A DNA stretch of 64,000 bases from Udeniomyces pyricola (lineage: Eukaryota; Basidiomycota; Tremellomycetes; Cystofilobasidiales; Mrakiaceae): positions 1 to 64,000 of the forward strand of contig BCIK01000023.1 of the NCBI GenBank assembly GCA_039545295.1. The letters are read 5' to 3'. The notes beneath the pieces are model-generated. The model searched no databases. It was not told where the DNA came from and saw nothing but the letters and a program-made list of their open reading frames with translations. This document shows positions 45,092 through 57,152 of the stretch, piece after piece. Position 1 is the stretch's first letter. Each line of letters begins with the position of its first letter. The translations under genes and the position numbers were made by a program.

Positions 45092-46455
45092 ATGACTACC
45101 GCTTCCCTCCTTCCCTTCTCTCACCCTGTTACTCTTTCCGGGCCTTATCCCATACCATCTGGTCAAGTCGCCGCCTTCCATCCTCGCCCGGTTTCTACTC
45201 CTCTTCCAACCGACCTCAGTCGTACACTCTCTGTCGCCAAACGTTACAGCCTCCCTACGGTTCCCCAAACACTTCGAAATCCCATGCTTGATTCATCTAA
45301 CAGCTACATCAGATACAGCCAGCTGTCCTCGACCGCTTCCACCAACATTGGAGCCAGAGCGGGCGATCAGCGGGACTCAAGAGGGTCGATGTATGCGCCC
45401 ATCTTGACTGCCTCGATTGTTGACCTCATCGAGGCTGATTCTTCCCAGGTGGGCATCGTATCTGACCGCTTCTGGTTTTGAAAATCGTACTACTCATATG
45501 AGACTCGAGCAAGACCATGACTGACGGCTCACATCTGGACTTCCCTGGTTTCGCGAACAGCCTCGCCCAGGTCCCAAGACCCGACCCTCAACATTTTCTT
45601 CTACCACCTCGTCTACGACGTTTGTGGCCATGCCCTCCGGAGCTCTCTCTCCGACATTTTCCAAAGTCAAACTCGCTGATCTCTCCTACCGAGAATCAAA
45701 AACGGTCTTTCCCGATCTCTCTACTTTCGATCTTTCGCTCGCAAGGAAACCAATGTTGACGGTTTCCTCGGGTCGGACTGATCAGTCCATGCAACCTTTC
45801 CACATCGAATACCCTGGCCCACCTTCCAGCTGGGTCACCACCGAGGAGGGCGACGATTGGATGTATGCTGGAGAGCCCAAGTAAGTCTGTATCTCAACCG
45901 TGTCAAAAATCGTCTGGCAAGGATATATGCGTTCCATATTCTTTCTGAAACTACCTCCACATATGTGAAAGAAACAGATCGCCCTCTGCATACGAAATAG
46001 CCAAAGCTTGCCGATACGGTGATCTGATCGCCCTGATCATCGTCATACTTTGTTTACTCGCCCTCTTCATGGTGTACCCAATCTTGCGGCGTTATCCTCC
46101 GACTGGCATACCTAATCCTGGTACTCGTGAGCCCTACTTCCACACACCAAGGATTTTAGATACGGAGACAGTAAGTCTAACGCCCGTCCTTGGACTTTCT
46201 TGGTTGTCCATAGCAACCGCGGCAGTCGCGCCTTCCACTTCTGCTGCTGCTTAGATCAACACTGCATGCCTCCACGATTTGCTCCTTACATTAGTCTGCT
46301 TCCCCGATACCTCTGCTTAATCTTGTCGTTTATTCTCTCTCTTTCTCTTTCGCCATCGTGCCTGTGAGCTTCCCTGACTCATTTGTTTGTTGTAGCCATA
46401 CCCTGATGATGTTGCCTATTATCTACGTCGATACTGCCCGCCTCTTGTACACTAG
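45092..46455 (+). CDS. Single-pass membrane protein, possibly related to Kre6/Skn1 N-termini
   Basis: Four exons (45092..45448, 45561..45880, 45978..46170, 46396..46455) give 309 residues. The long N-terminal part is Ser/Thr/Pro-rich with the short blocks YAPILTASIVDLIE and KLADLSYRESKTVFPDLS. A single transmembrane helix (LIALIIVILCLLALFMV) is preceded by YEIAKACRYGD and followed by YPILRRYPPTGIPNPGTRE. The next segment, PRILDTETPYPDD, resembles in pattern the region just after the membrane anchor of Kre6/Skn1 beta-1,6-glucan proteins, but the glycosidase-like domain is absent and the frame stops about 14 residues later. So it is either an unrelated type II membrane protein or a truncated relic; I cannot decide. 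The last exon depends on a TGTAG acceptor at 46395 and is the least certain. Convergent with the gene ending at 46672. Confidence 0.55.
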
Positions 46456-46671
46456 TACTCATCCATGACAGACAACGTTTGTCCGCGACAGGCCTGTGTT
46501 TGGGTCCATCAGCGACCATCGTCTCTTGCGTTCTTGTTACTCTGGCATCCATTCTTACGCGCATGTCTGCATCGACCTCGATCGAATGATTCTAGCTATA
46601 CCAGCGCTGAGTCTTGTGAGAAACCCAGAGACAACAAGCATTCGCTTTGATCCTGAATGTAACGCAGTCAT

Positions 46672-47542
46672 CTATATTGGACCACCGCTTGGGCTCCTTG
46701 CCGACCAAGCTGACGACCAAGCCGAACGATCATCATCTTCTCCGCCCGATGCTCCAGACTCGTGCTCACGCTCAGATCTTCTCCCTCGGTCGTCACGTCC
46801 AATCATACTGTCGTTAGCGACTGTCTCATCGCCCGTCTCACCCCCGCCGTTCGTCTCTCGTTCGCTAACACTGCCAGCCTCGTCATATTCCTCCTCTTCC
46901 CCTTCATCCTCTTCGTCTTCATCGGGGTCCTCATCGTCTTCGTCTTCCCCTTCGGCTTCACTACTCGCGCCGGGACTTCGATCCCTTTCGGGCCCTCGCT
47001 TGGCGCCCGCCATCCCCGGCGGGACCTCCTTGGCATTCTCAAACGGTAACAGAGCTCGAAGACCGTAATCTTGCCAGAGCGAAGTCCCGGAAGAGGAGGA
47101 GGTATGGGGGTGAAAAGCGGAACTGGCGGCGAGGAAGAGACGGGAGCGGGAGGTCGAGGTCGAGGTAAAGGCGTTGAGAGTCGGTTGGTAAGGACGACCA
47201 TAAGGATAGGATGGCTGATGGAATACAAACAGAGGTGAGTAGGGAACGTTTAGTCGGTCTGAAGAAACGGGAAGAGAGTGAGAGGGAGATGGTCTCCTGC
47301 AGATGGTGTGGTATGAGATTGAAGGGGGGACATACATGAGCTTTCGAAGGGAGAGCTTGAAGGGCCGAAGGGGAAAGTTCAAGGTAAGCGAGCAAAGGGT
47401 ATGAGAATGCAAGTTCTGGTCCTGAGTTGCGGTATGTGAGAACCAGGCCTTTGGGAGGGCTAAATCGAGGAAAGCACTTACTCTCGTCATCATCGGGTCT
47501 CGGAGGATCCAGATCGAATGGAATGGGTATGACTGCGTGCAT
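46672..47542 (-). CDS. Acidic hypothetical protein
   Basis: Two exons, 47542..47336 and 47214..46672, joined in phase 0 (GTATGT donor, CAG acceptor), give 249 residues. The first exon begins MHAVIPIPFDLDPPRPDDDE, followed by PKGLVLTYRNSGPELAFSY and YLELSPSALQALPSKAH; this looks like a folded, possibly conserved segment. The second exon has SLWQDYGLRALLPFENAKEV and then a strongly acidic tail (about residues 150-215, mostly Glu/Asp), ending in Ser/Arg/Asp-rich sequence. No family recognised. The acidic tail suggests a nuclear or ribonucleoprotein-associated protein. A second open frame upstream of the start (from 47580) is in a different register and is not used. Confidence 0.55.
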
Positions 47543-48541
47543 CCGGTCAAATGAGAGAGAGAGAACGAAGGACGGGTCAATTCTTCCTCATCGCCATCTT
47601 TCCAAGCAACTCCCTAGGACTTCCGCGTTATGCGTCACGTTTGAAGCGAAGGTGACGGACCATCGTCGAATGCTGGGATGTGGCCGAAGCCATCGTCGTC
47701 GTCGTACAGGTCGAGCGCGAGCAAGGTTGCATCGGTCATGTGGATTGAAGAGTATCGGCCGTCCGTCATGAGTGGCGTAAAGACGAATATTAGTATGTGA
47801 TATATATGTGTGTGCGTATGTGTTTGGGAAGGTTAGTGATGGGCGTATGTGGTGTTGTTCAAATGGAAGGGAACCGTGTTGAACTAGAAGTGAGATGTAT
47901 GAGGGGTGCAGTGTGGGTTGGCAACATAGACGAGAGAGGGTTGTTTCAATCTTCGCCTTCCTCCGGTCTCCGCCGGCGTCGATGTCGCGTCAGACGTACT
48001 CGGCCGAGTGCAGCCAGCGTATTGCTGTAATTTGTTCATACCATACGTCCATGTACTGGTTGGTGACTACGAGACCCGAGAGATGTCGTTCATCCGGCTG
48101 AATATCCAGCAAGTCGGCCGATCAATGCGATAAAAAGAAGAAGAAAGAGAAAGGAGTTGCGATACGACATTAGTATGGGCCATAATTAAAACGGAAGTTC
48201 CTCTCATTACTCGCAGATGGTCGATGATCAGCTTCATCGTACCGCTTATCCGATCCTCGATCTCTCTTCCTGCGCACATTCATCCACCCGAATTCATCTT
48301 GCTTCGTTGCTCTCTTCAATCGACTCCCTATACTCTCTCTTCCACACATCCCCAGTCTACCTGGCACACTACTCAGCCAGTCATCAATCTCCTCGATTCC
48401 ACATCAATCGGTCGTCCCCTAATTTGCCCAACTTGATCAGTCCCGCCGGTATATCTACATATCAAACCAAATTCCCATCCTGTCATCTTTCCACTAGATC
48501 GGTCATCCTCCCATCATCACACCCATCTGAGAACAGCGATT
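47543..48541. promoter_or_regulatory. Divergent region
   Basis: About 1 kb between the acidic-protein gene and the NDUFAF8-like gene. A short TG/GT-rich stretch lies near 47806-47830. No gene supported. Confidence 0.45.
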
Positions 48542-49318
48542 ATGTCCCTTCCTTCCGCCCAAGCAGCTTCCTCCCAAGTTGCCAAAACGTTCAAAAAGCA
48601 TGCCGAGCCCATCAAAGCCTTTGCCAGCGCGACCAAGACGTGTGCCGTTTCCGTCAGTCCTAATACCTTTGCTGCCATCACTCAAAGTCGACCATTAAGG
48701 ATAGATTGTCCCTTCCTTCTTCATGCTAAACACGCATTGTGCTCCTCGTCTGCTTCCACTATGTCACGTTGGCACTGTTTGTCTTCCAGAGTACGGCGTA
48801 TGGAGAATGCATGCTGGCGCGCTATACCGATGTTCAAAAGGGGATGTGTGCGGACGAGTTTCGGGCATTCAAAGAATGCGTCCAAGTGAGTCTTTCCATC
48901 TCGTCTCTGGTTGAAAACTTAGTTGCTCGTCAGCTGGCCTCGAGGGGAGGGAAAATAAGAAGACAGCACGGATTGGGACAGAACGGATGTCGGGACTGGG
49001 TCGACCGAGAGTTTCCTTGGTGGAGAGTAGATGACGTGTCACGAAGAAGACCATGGTGAAGAATGGTCAGATAGCACATGTATACACACCATCAGCCTCA
49101 TGACTGGAGCCTGCACGGGTTGGTTGGCTATTCGGGTGTTAGCACTGCTGCGTCTACATAATACCTTTGACGTTCGGAACCGGGCCGGCCGATTCATCTC
49201 GGTCGTGCTGTCGACAAGCTGTCATGTATCGCTGAACTCACCCTTTGTCACTTCCATCTTTTCTAATCCATCTCAACGATTGCTCCCACGTCAGAAAGAA
49301 ATGGGTCGTAGATGGTAG
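48542..49318 (+). CDS. Twin-CX9C mitochondrial protein, NDUFAF8-like
   Basis: Three exons (48542..48652, 48790..48885, 49295..49318) give just 76 residues. The cysteines are spaced C34-x9-C44 and C57-x9-C67, a twin CX9C helical hairpin of the kind imported by the Mia40/Erv1 disulfide relay into the mitochondrial intermembrane space. The N-terminal helix (VAKTFKKHAEPIKAFASATKTC) and the pattern CADEFRAFKECV resemble NDUFAF8 (human C17orf89), a complex I assembly factor. The first CX9C is formed only across intron 1, which confirms that splice. The last exon encodes only KEMGRRW before the stop. Other small CHCH proteins cannot be excluded without an alignment. Confidence 0.78.
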
Positions 49319-51073
49319 CCAGGCCAAGAAGGGTAGGAATTGGGAGGGTTCAAGACTGCTTGCTCGTCACGTTATCCGTTGTATTCATGTGAATCACTGT
49401 ATCGTGTATTGAATCAGCCGGTTTGGTCACTATCTTGACTGATCAGGTGTCCGTCTTGAGAGCACGCTGGGAACAGTACTCCTACGTCCTGTTGGCCTAT
49501 ATGTCGTTAGAAGCAAACATGGAGAGTGATCAACATCATGACGTACATGTTTATGAAGCTCACATATGCCATGATATACACTCCTTGACCTGTCGGAGCG
49601 CCTAGATCGCTCTTGAAGTGCCCGTATGAGGAATTATGGATTTCCCCCTCAGATCTCTCTGTAGGCTCATATTCCCTCTATACCCGTATGTTTGTGTGTC
49701 CACCGAAGTTATGGGTTCAAAGGGAGTTGACTGTACTTGTATCAAACCCGGGACACTCCAAGCGATCGGACAGAAGATAGTAGCGTAACACATTGCAAAA
49801 CTCACGACAATGGATCGGAGCTCAAAGAGGAACGTTGAATTGATCAGAGAATCAGACGGCAAACGTCTATGCCCAAAATGCAAGCCGCAGGGCGCTATCA
49901 GACAGGCCTGCACGGGTACTCATGTATGGTTGAGGTAAGATCTACTGTGATAGCCGACATTGTCAACTCGCAATATTTTGCTCGCAGCGCCGGTCGGCTT
50001 TTCTCGATGATGCATGATGCATGATGTTGGCCGTCTGATGTATCAGGTAGGTCTCAGATCTAAGTCGCGCAGTGATGACGCGTTTGGAGTTCTTGCCATT
50101 TCATCAGCGGACAACCAAATACACGTGAGTCTGAATAAGTGACGCGTGAGGACGAGGAGAGGAGACGCGACGTGCATGGGTACGGCCAGTTGAGCCAGTC
50201 CGCGGGGCAGGGAAGAAGGAAGCAACAGCTGCTAAAACAGCTGCGTGATTGACACGTTCAACGCGTTGACGTGTTAAGGGTCGATCGCATGCATATGCTT
50301 GATTTGATGATCGATGATGCATGCTTTACGACCGGCTCGGCAGCAGTGGTCAGTCCGGTCAGTGTCAGTGCGTACCTTTCGCAATATTCCCGCTGACAAC
50401 AGCTGGAGCGCTCGACATATGTTTGATCCACTCTCGGTCAAGACTTCAACGTTTCAACTTGGTCGAGGCTAACCAGAAGCAGCATTGGACTCGTGCCTGA
50501 ACCTGCTGATGATCCATAGGAGCGACGGGATGTCCATAGACTCATGACGGTGATGATATGGACGGAAACGGGAGAACAAGCGTTCTTGTCTTCGAGCAAG
50601 GTTGAGTGATGATTTAAATAAGGCTCAACATCTCGCTCGATGAGTAAACAATCCAAGGAATGTCTTGGGGGTGGGTTGTCTTCGATTTCTTGGGATGTGC
50701 CAGGAAAGCAAACGATGCGGGGCCTGTTCAAGAAAAGAGTCGCGTCGTCCCCTCCGCGGAATCGGGTCTGTAGTTTGTTTCCTCGACTTCCCAACCACGC
50801 TTCCTTCCTTTCTTCTTTCCATCTTCCCGCATCCACCACCCACACACCACAGTCCTACCCACTCCCCTCCCACCCACACACACACACACACTCCAAAGCT
50901 CGTTGATCGTTGCTTCCCCCCTTTCTTTCCACTCATACATCTTACCTCACCTGTTCTATCCGAACATTCACCTAGCTTGAACCAAAGCCCTTCCTCTCTC
51001 TTTTCACACCACACTCACACTACGTATCAAACCAAACCCCCTTCTCAACCTTTCATTCTCATATCTCTTCATC
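49319..51073. other. Gene-poor interval with CT-rich leader
   Basis: About 1.75 kb with no supported gene. GATGCATGATGCATGATG repeats lie near 50008-50027 and again near 50309-50322. A (CA)n repeat sits at about 50874-50891. The final 300 bases are pyrimidine-rich and form the promoter/leader of the WSC gene. Confidence 0.5.
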
Positions 51074-52910
51074 ATGCCCATGAACAGCGCCAACCTCATC
51101 CTCGTTTGCACCTGGCTTTCCCTCGCGGTCGCCGTCATTGCGAACCCCAACGCCCACGCCGGCCGATCGCTCGGTCACCACGCCCACCCCGAACTTGTCG
51201 CCCTCTCCCATCTGCCGCCCATCGTCGCCAAGGTCGACGACTCGACCGGCCAAATTGAGACCGTCGGCTTGCAGAAGAAGAAGCGAGCTTTCGGGGGTAA
51301 GAACGCCAAGCGATACTATGGCGATGAGCGAGGTTTCACGAGGCGTACGTCCTTTCCTCTTCTTTTTTTTCGGTCGCTCATGTGCCTCTCTGCTGCTGCT
51401 ACGCATATCTTCGCTATTCGTGGCCCCTGCTCTTTTTATATCCACTCCAATTTGGATATCTCGCTTATATTTAGCCCTTGTTTCTTCGTCATCTCTTTCA
51501 ATACCTCTCTGCACTTGCTTCCTTACCCTACTACAGCTAGCGCTCTCCCGACCAAGCGAGGCACTGTCCTCCCCGCCGGATGGAGCTCCGTTGGGTGCGT
51601 GACCGAGGGCCAATCGGCGCGAGCCCTCCAGGGCCTCTCCTACACCTCCAGCACCATGACCGTCAACACCTGTCTCGAGGTCTGCCGAGGCCAGGGCTTC
51701 AATCTTGCCGGGTTGGAGTGGTCCGATGAGTGAGTGATCGTCATGCTTCGAGAGAATCGCGTCCGTCCCCAACATCGAAATATTGACTGAACATCTACTC
51801 GCCTTCTTCCCTTTGCTTTGCTTCTTGCCTTGCTATCGCTCTCTCATCACAGGTGCTACTGCGGCAACTCCTTCGTTGCCGGTGGTGGAACGACCGAATC
51901 TTCTTCGTCGTGCAACATGGCTTGCACTGGTTCGTTCCCTCCTCTTCCTGAGATGGTGTTCCCGCTGCGTGTTATCGTCGCTCGTATGCTGATGTCTTTT
52001 TGGTTTATTTCTGGTTTTATCTATTTTTGCGCTTTTCAGGTGGATCCGACGAGACTTGCGGAGGATACTTTGTCCTCTCTGCTTATTCTTACTCGGCCGC
52101 CAACGCTACTGCCGTCGCTGAGTGTTCCGCCGCCGTCGCTGGCTCGTCCATCATCGCTACCGCCACCTCTCTCGTGTCTGCGTCTGCCTCGTCGTCTGCT
52201 CTCCCTTCTGGTGCCTCGTCTGCTGTCTCCTCTGGATTCAGCGCGTCTGCTTCCGCCTCTGCTTCCGGTTCGGCTTCGGTCAACGCCTCTTCTGTCAGCG
52301 CTTCCTCATTTGTCGCGTCGTCGACCGTCTCGAGCTCGGCCGCCGTTCCGACCGCCTCGTCGACCACTTCGACCGAGTGGGAAGCTATTGGTTGCTACGT
52401 TGACAACCCCAACACTAACAACGGAAAGAACATCCTTCAAGGCACTAAGTTGACTGGATCGTCGACTATGTACGTCCAACCTCTTTGGCTGTTCATTACA
52501 TGAAGCGCGCTACCTCTCGTTTGATCGACTCACCCTTTGTCCGTATCTTGGACCGTTTTTGTAGGACACAAGAATCTTGCCAGACTCGATGCGCTGGTCA
52601 GGGCTACAACTTTGCTGGTCTTGAGTACGGAGATGGTTCGTTTCCCTTTCTACTTTTGTCTTTCGTTTTACCCTTTTCTCTCACTTTACTCTAGATGAGA
52701 GTCTGACATACTCTGCCTGTATGTTCCCTTGCGGTGTGTGCTCTCGCAGAGTGCTGGTGCGGTGACCTCTCGACGTCAGATCTCTCCTCGCTTGTGTCCA
52801 ACTCGCCCTGGTGCAACATGCCCTGCACCGGCAACTCGGCCGAGACTTGCGGTGGCGGGTGGTCGCTCCAACTTTTCGAGCAGGTCGACGTGACTGACAG
52901 CTCTTGCTAA
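51074..52910 (+). CDS. Secreted protein with two WSC domains
   Basis: Six exons (51074..51344, 51537..51729, 51853..51929, 52040..52469, 52565..52635, 52750..52910) give 400 residues, all phases consistent. A signal peptide (LILVCTWLSLAVAVIA) is followed by a propeptide-like stretch with KKKR and TKR basic sites. WSC domain 1 shows WSSVGCVTEG, TCLEVCRGQGFNLAGLEW, CYCGNSF and CNMACTGGSDETCGG. A Ser/Ala-rich linker of about 100 residues follows. WSC domain 2 repeats the pattern: WEAIGCYVDN, CQTRCAGQGYNFAGLEYG, CWCGDLS, CNMPCTGNSAETCGGG, ending DVTDSSC. WSC domains bind carbohydrate and occur in wall proteins, stress sensors and some fungal oxidases. There is no transmembrane helix or GPI tail here, so the product is probably secreted into the wall or medium. 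In both domains the introns interrupt at equivalent places (before CYCG/CWCG), pointing to domain duplication. Confidence 0.9.
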
Positions 52911-53715
52911 AAAAAAAGTGGCAACAAGTCATCATCAGAGAGTCCTTTCCTTTTTTTGCCATGACGGTTCCGCCGGACGGAGGTCGTTGTGGCTTCGAAT
53001 GGAGGTCTCTTTTGCTTTGTCGTTTCTTCCTCTCCTTCGTTTACGAGTTCTCCTCGAACAACGCCATCTCGACCTCCCCTATCTTTTCAGGCCTCAACTT
53101 GACGTTGTGGTCGTTTCTTCTCATCCCCATCTGCTCAGCTTCTGCTAGCCTTGCCTCCTACACTTCCCCAATCATATCCTGCCCTGCCCTGTTCGTGTCG
53201 TGTGTGTCTATGCTCCGCTCTCCTTTCCGGATTCCCCCCTCCCCTCTTCTTATCTTGTGTGTGTCCTTCTACGTCGTGGCTTGTTTCTTTTTTCTCTCTC
53301 CCCGAACCCTGGTAAAGTGACGCATGCGTCACATCAGATGGTTTCGCTACTGCTGAGGTTGGAAGTAGTAATTAGTATTTCTATCTCATGTCGACGCGGC
53401 TAGCCCGTGCGGTTTTTTTTTTTTGAGAGTAGGCATGTCTGCTTGAGACTGATTTAGCTGATGGATTTGGGTCGAAAAAAAATCAACAAGGGGGAACTGG
53501 TGACAGAAATTGCAGCTGTATGTACATGCATAATATATATATATATGCGCGCGCGTAGTCTTCGGCTTGAGCCGGTGGATCGTGGATGATGACGATGTTA
53601 TGTTCAATCCCCTTACCACTTGTGTCTCTACCAACACGCCGCCACCGCATACATTCACATATCCCTGCCTCCCCCATCGAGCGTCTCCATCAGACTTCAA
53701 ACTACCTCACGTCCC
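52911..53715. promoter_or_regulatory. Intergenic with alternating AT/GC tract upstream of the P450
   Basis: 3' region of the WSC gene and promoter of the P450 gene. A T run lies at about 53413-53424. At 53533-53555 an (AT)n run passes directly into (GC)n, a purine-pyrimidine alternation about 160 bases upstream of the P450 start. Confidence 0.55.
53533..53555. repeat. (AT)n(GC)n alternating purine-pyrimidine tract
   Basis: Fourteen bases of alternating AT followed by nine of alternating GC. Such tracts can adopt Z-DNA or be unusually flexible; that is general knowledge, not shown here. Confidence 0.8.
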
Positions 53716-56700
53716 ATGTTGACCGACGTCTTCTCGAATGTAAAGGCCCACCTCTACATCACGTCCTCCCTCGGACTCTTGTTACTCGGGATCGGGGCCT
53801 TCCTCTACGTCTTTTATGTCGCTCCTCGACTGAGTCCGCTCTACCGCGTCCCTGGCCCGGCGCCCGATTCATGGGTCATGGGCAATCTCGGTCAGATGCT
53901 CAAGGACGAACCGGGGGTTACTCATGCGCGACTCTCAGAGAGCTACGGAGATACATGGAGGTATTGGGGGTGAGTACTGAGCGGTACAGCAGTCTGTTCT
54001 ACCACCCTGATCTCGATCATGAAGGATCGGAGCAGTAATCGATCGAATTCCCTTTGGACACGACGATTTAAGAACACATGCAAGATGATTTACTAACTCA
54101 GTCCAATCCTTTTTTTTTTGCCCATATGCAGTCTTTTGGGAACCCCTCGTTTGTACACCCAAGACCCAGCAGCAGTCAACCAGTATGTTTCTCTCATCCC
54201 CCGAACACTCGCATCAGCAAGGGCCGGTCGTTCAATTTACTTTGAGGTGGCCGAAATGTCAGAGCCACATCTAGCTTCGGGCTGACGCGTTCTGGTCTGG
54301 CCTCGGTCTTGTTCGGATGGGTTCCATCGCCGATCATATTCGATTCTGCCTTCCAATCCTTCGCTTTGGATCATCTCTCGCTGTGATGACAACGTGATAG
54401 TATCTTGAAAGATGGCTATTTCTTCAAGAAACCTGCAGGCATGCGACACGTCTTGGCTTCGATTCTGGGCGACGGTATCCTTTCGGCAGAAGGTACGTTA
54501 CAGACCATCGATGATGCATGGCTTCACAGCTTCATCAAGTCTCTTTCATTTCATTTTATTCTTGGTTCATCTCTTGGTCGCTCCTGGCATGATTCAAGGG
54601 CTGCCGACCTATCTTGGCCTGAATTGTTGCTGTGGCTTTGCTTGTTAATCGCTTGTTGGTTTGCTTTCTATATCAGGCGATGTCCATCGCCGTCAGAGAA
54701 AGATAATGAGTCCCTCTTTCAGTCGCTCTTCGATCCGGGATCTCTTCCCAGTGATGCTCGAAAAAGTACGTAGGGGCTTTGTTCGTTCTTCATCATATCA
54801 TTCGAGGAAAAAGATAAAGAGATGAAGAAGAAATGCACTCTTTACGCTAACCCACTTACTGCTACACTTGGATTGCTGGCTGATCAAATCTGGCTTACTT
54901 GAACTTGGTGGGATGTGTACGGACGACATCGATTTCTTTAGGCATACGAACTTAAAGACAAGCTCATCGATCACTCTGCTTCTACACTCAACGGCTCGAC
55001 CAAGAGAGAATCCTCTTCCACCGTGAAGGATACGATCGAGAAATCGGGCGAGGCAGAACCGGGAGTTGTGGACATCATGGCATGGCTTGGAAGAGCTACC
55101 CTGGACGTCGTCGGCCTGGCTGGGTTCGACTATGAATTCGACTCCCTCGCACTCAAAGACAATGAGCTCTCCAAAGCGTTCAAGGAGATGCTCGCAGCAA
55201 GTCAGTCCGATCCTCTCAAATCCTTGGAAACAGCGGGTTTTTTTTTTCTTCTGTTTCTCGAGTTGTTTTCTGTATCTTGGACTGACATCCTCTTTCCCTG
55301 TTTCACTTCTCTTCTCTCTACTCGGACATACTCTGGTATCGGATGAGTAGCCAGTAGCCCTGGGTTCGAGTCTCTCGCCCAGTTCTTCTTTCCTTCGTTT
55401 GCCAAGCTCCTCGCTCGTCTCGTACGTGTGTCTGCATGCCTGCTTCCAAGCACTCTTGATAAGCACCGGCTTTGGAATTTGAGTCAGCGTCAGTCAAGCC
55501 TGTTGAATACCTAACGCTCGATGTTTTTTTCTTTTCTTTTACTTTTTCTCAAACTCCTTGGCTTTACTTCTCACTGTCGTTGTCCTCGACGTACGTTGTC
55601 CTTCTCTGTATGGATCTATCGCTTCTAGGGCACGCCTCGAGCACGCATCATGTCTCGTTGCCTAGCCTCGATGCGACGGATCGCATCTGACGTCGTCACC
55701 CAAAAGAAGCAGGTCGTCCTGGCTTCGACCGTCGACACCCAGGCGATTTCCAAGAGTGATGCCGAACTCGGAGGGCGCGATCTGTTGAGCTCGCTAAGTA
55801 AGATTTTACCGTCTAGTTCTCTCTTTGAGAAGAAGGAAAGAAAAAAACTTGAAGTCTTTCCGCACAAAAATTGGGTGGTTGAAACCCTATCGAGGAGCAA
55901 AGGGAAACTTCTGTTGACGGGTTGATGTCGGGCATTGTATTTGGACTATTCTTCCAGTTCGAGCCAATATGGCCTCCGATCTTCCAGCAGGATTGCGTCT
56001 GTCGGACGATGAAGTTGAAGCACAGGCAAGTCGATTTCTCTTCCTTTGTTCAGGGCATGCATCCAAACAAAAACAAAAACAAGAACAAAACAAGGCAGAA
56101 GATCTACTCTCATTATTCTGACCTCGACAACTTGATTACTCTCTCACTTCTGTCCCCTCGCTATTCGATCGTTCGGTATTCAACGGCAACCATCCAATCG
56201 GCATAATGACGTGATGTTCTTGATAAACTTCAGATTTCGACCATGATGCTTGCTGGGTACGAAACTACCGCGACAGCATTAACATGGACGCTTCACGCAC
56301 TCGCGACCCATCCGGACGTCCAAGAGACGCTACGCGCCGAGCTCGACACGGTCAACTCGATGGAACCTACGTTGGATGAGCTCAACGAGTTGAAGTTCCT
56401 CGAGGCGGTGAGTTTTTATAAACCTTGATCTCGTTTTTTGTTTGTTTTTATTGTTTTCTTCTTCTTAATGCCTCGACATTATCGTGTCCACATTCGTATA
56501 TCCCTAGGTCGTCCGCGAAAGCCTCCGACTTTTCCCACCTGTTCCGAACACGGTCCGGGTTGCTTCAGCCGACACCGTCATTCCTCTCTCAACACCCATC
56601 ACTCCCAGACCTCCCGGCCTCTGGTCGACCGCTCCCAACTCCCATGACCTCACCGAGCTCGTCGTCAAAAAGAACACCATCTTCTTCTTGCCCATCGTCA

Positions 56701-57152
56701 ACATCAACCGATCCAAAGCGCTCTATGGGGAAGATGCCCAGGCGTTCAGACCGGGTCGATGGTTAGAATCCATGCCGGGAGGTAGTACATCCGGTGCGAC
56801 GGCCGTGATTGATGCGCCGTGGGGATCCATGGAGACATTTGGAGCGGGTCCTCGAGGATGCATGTGAGTTGGAAAAAAAAAAAACTCCTTTCAACTCCGC
56901 CGGGCCGGAATCAACATACTCACTTCCCCTTTTCCCTCAATTCTCAACTCGCTTAGTGGCTACCGCTTCGCGCTGGCCGAAATGAAAGCGATCCTCTTTG
57001 TTCTCCTCCGACACGCGACGTTTCGCCATCCCGAGTCGAAACCGACGTATACGCGCAAGACGACGCTCGTGCAACGTCCGATAATTGTCGGACGTGAGAA
57101 GGAAGGCTATCAGATGCTGCTCAAAGTCGAACCCGTCGTGAAGATGGAGTAG
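53716..57152 (+). CDS. Cytochrome P450 monooxygenase
   Basis: Eleven exons (53716..53969, 54132..54182, 54401..54492, 54677..54765, 54942..about 55204, about 55358..55421, 55629..55797, 55958..56025, 56234..56407, 56508..56863, 56957..57152) give about 591 residues. An N-terminal membrane anchor (SLGLLLLGIGAFLYVFYVA) is followed by the proline hinge VPGPAP. Helix C has HRRQRKIMSPSF, helix I AGYETTATALTW, helix K ESLRLFPPVPNTVR. The PERF region is FRPGRW, and the heme loop is FGAGPRGCIGYRFALAE with the cysteine near residue 526. It is thus a complete microsomal P450; the substrate cannot be told. The organisation resembles CYP61/CYP5150-type fungal P450s only loosely. The exon 5/6 boundary is uncertain in phase. 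One intron (56026..56233) has a GC donor (CAG|GCAAGT), supported by both frames and by the continuity of the I-helix. Confidence 0.93.

Noticed and set aside
55360..55385. tRNA B-box-like sequence (GGTTCGAGTCT) and, on the other strand, a frame containing RDSNPG that often marks tRNA or SINE-type sequence
   Set aside because: No matching A-box, acceptor stem or poly-T stop could be built around it, and the plus-strand frame fits a P450 exon (FESLAQFFFPSFAKLLARL).
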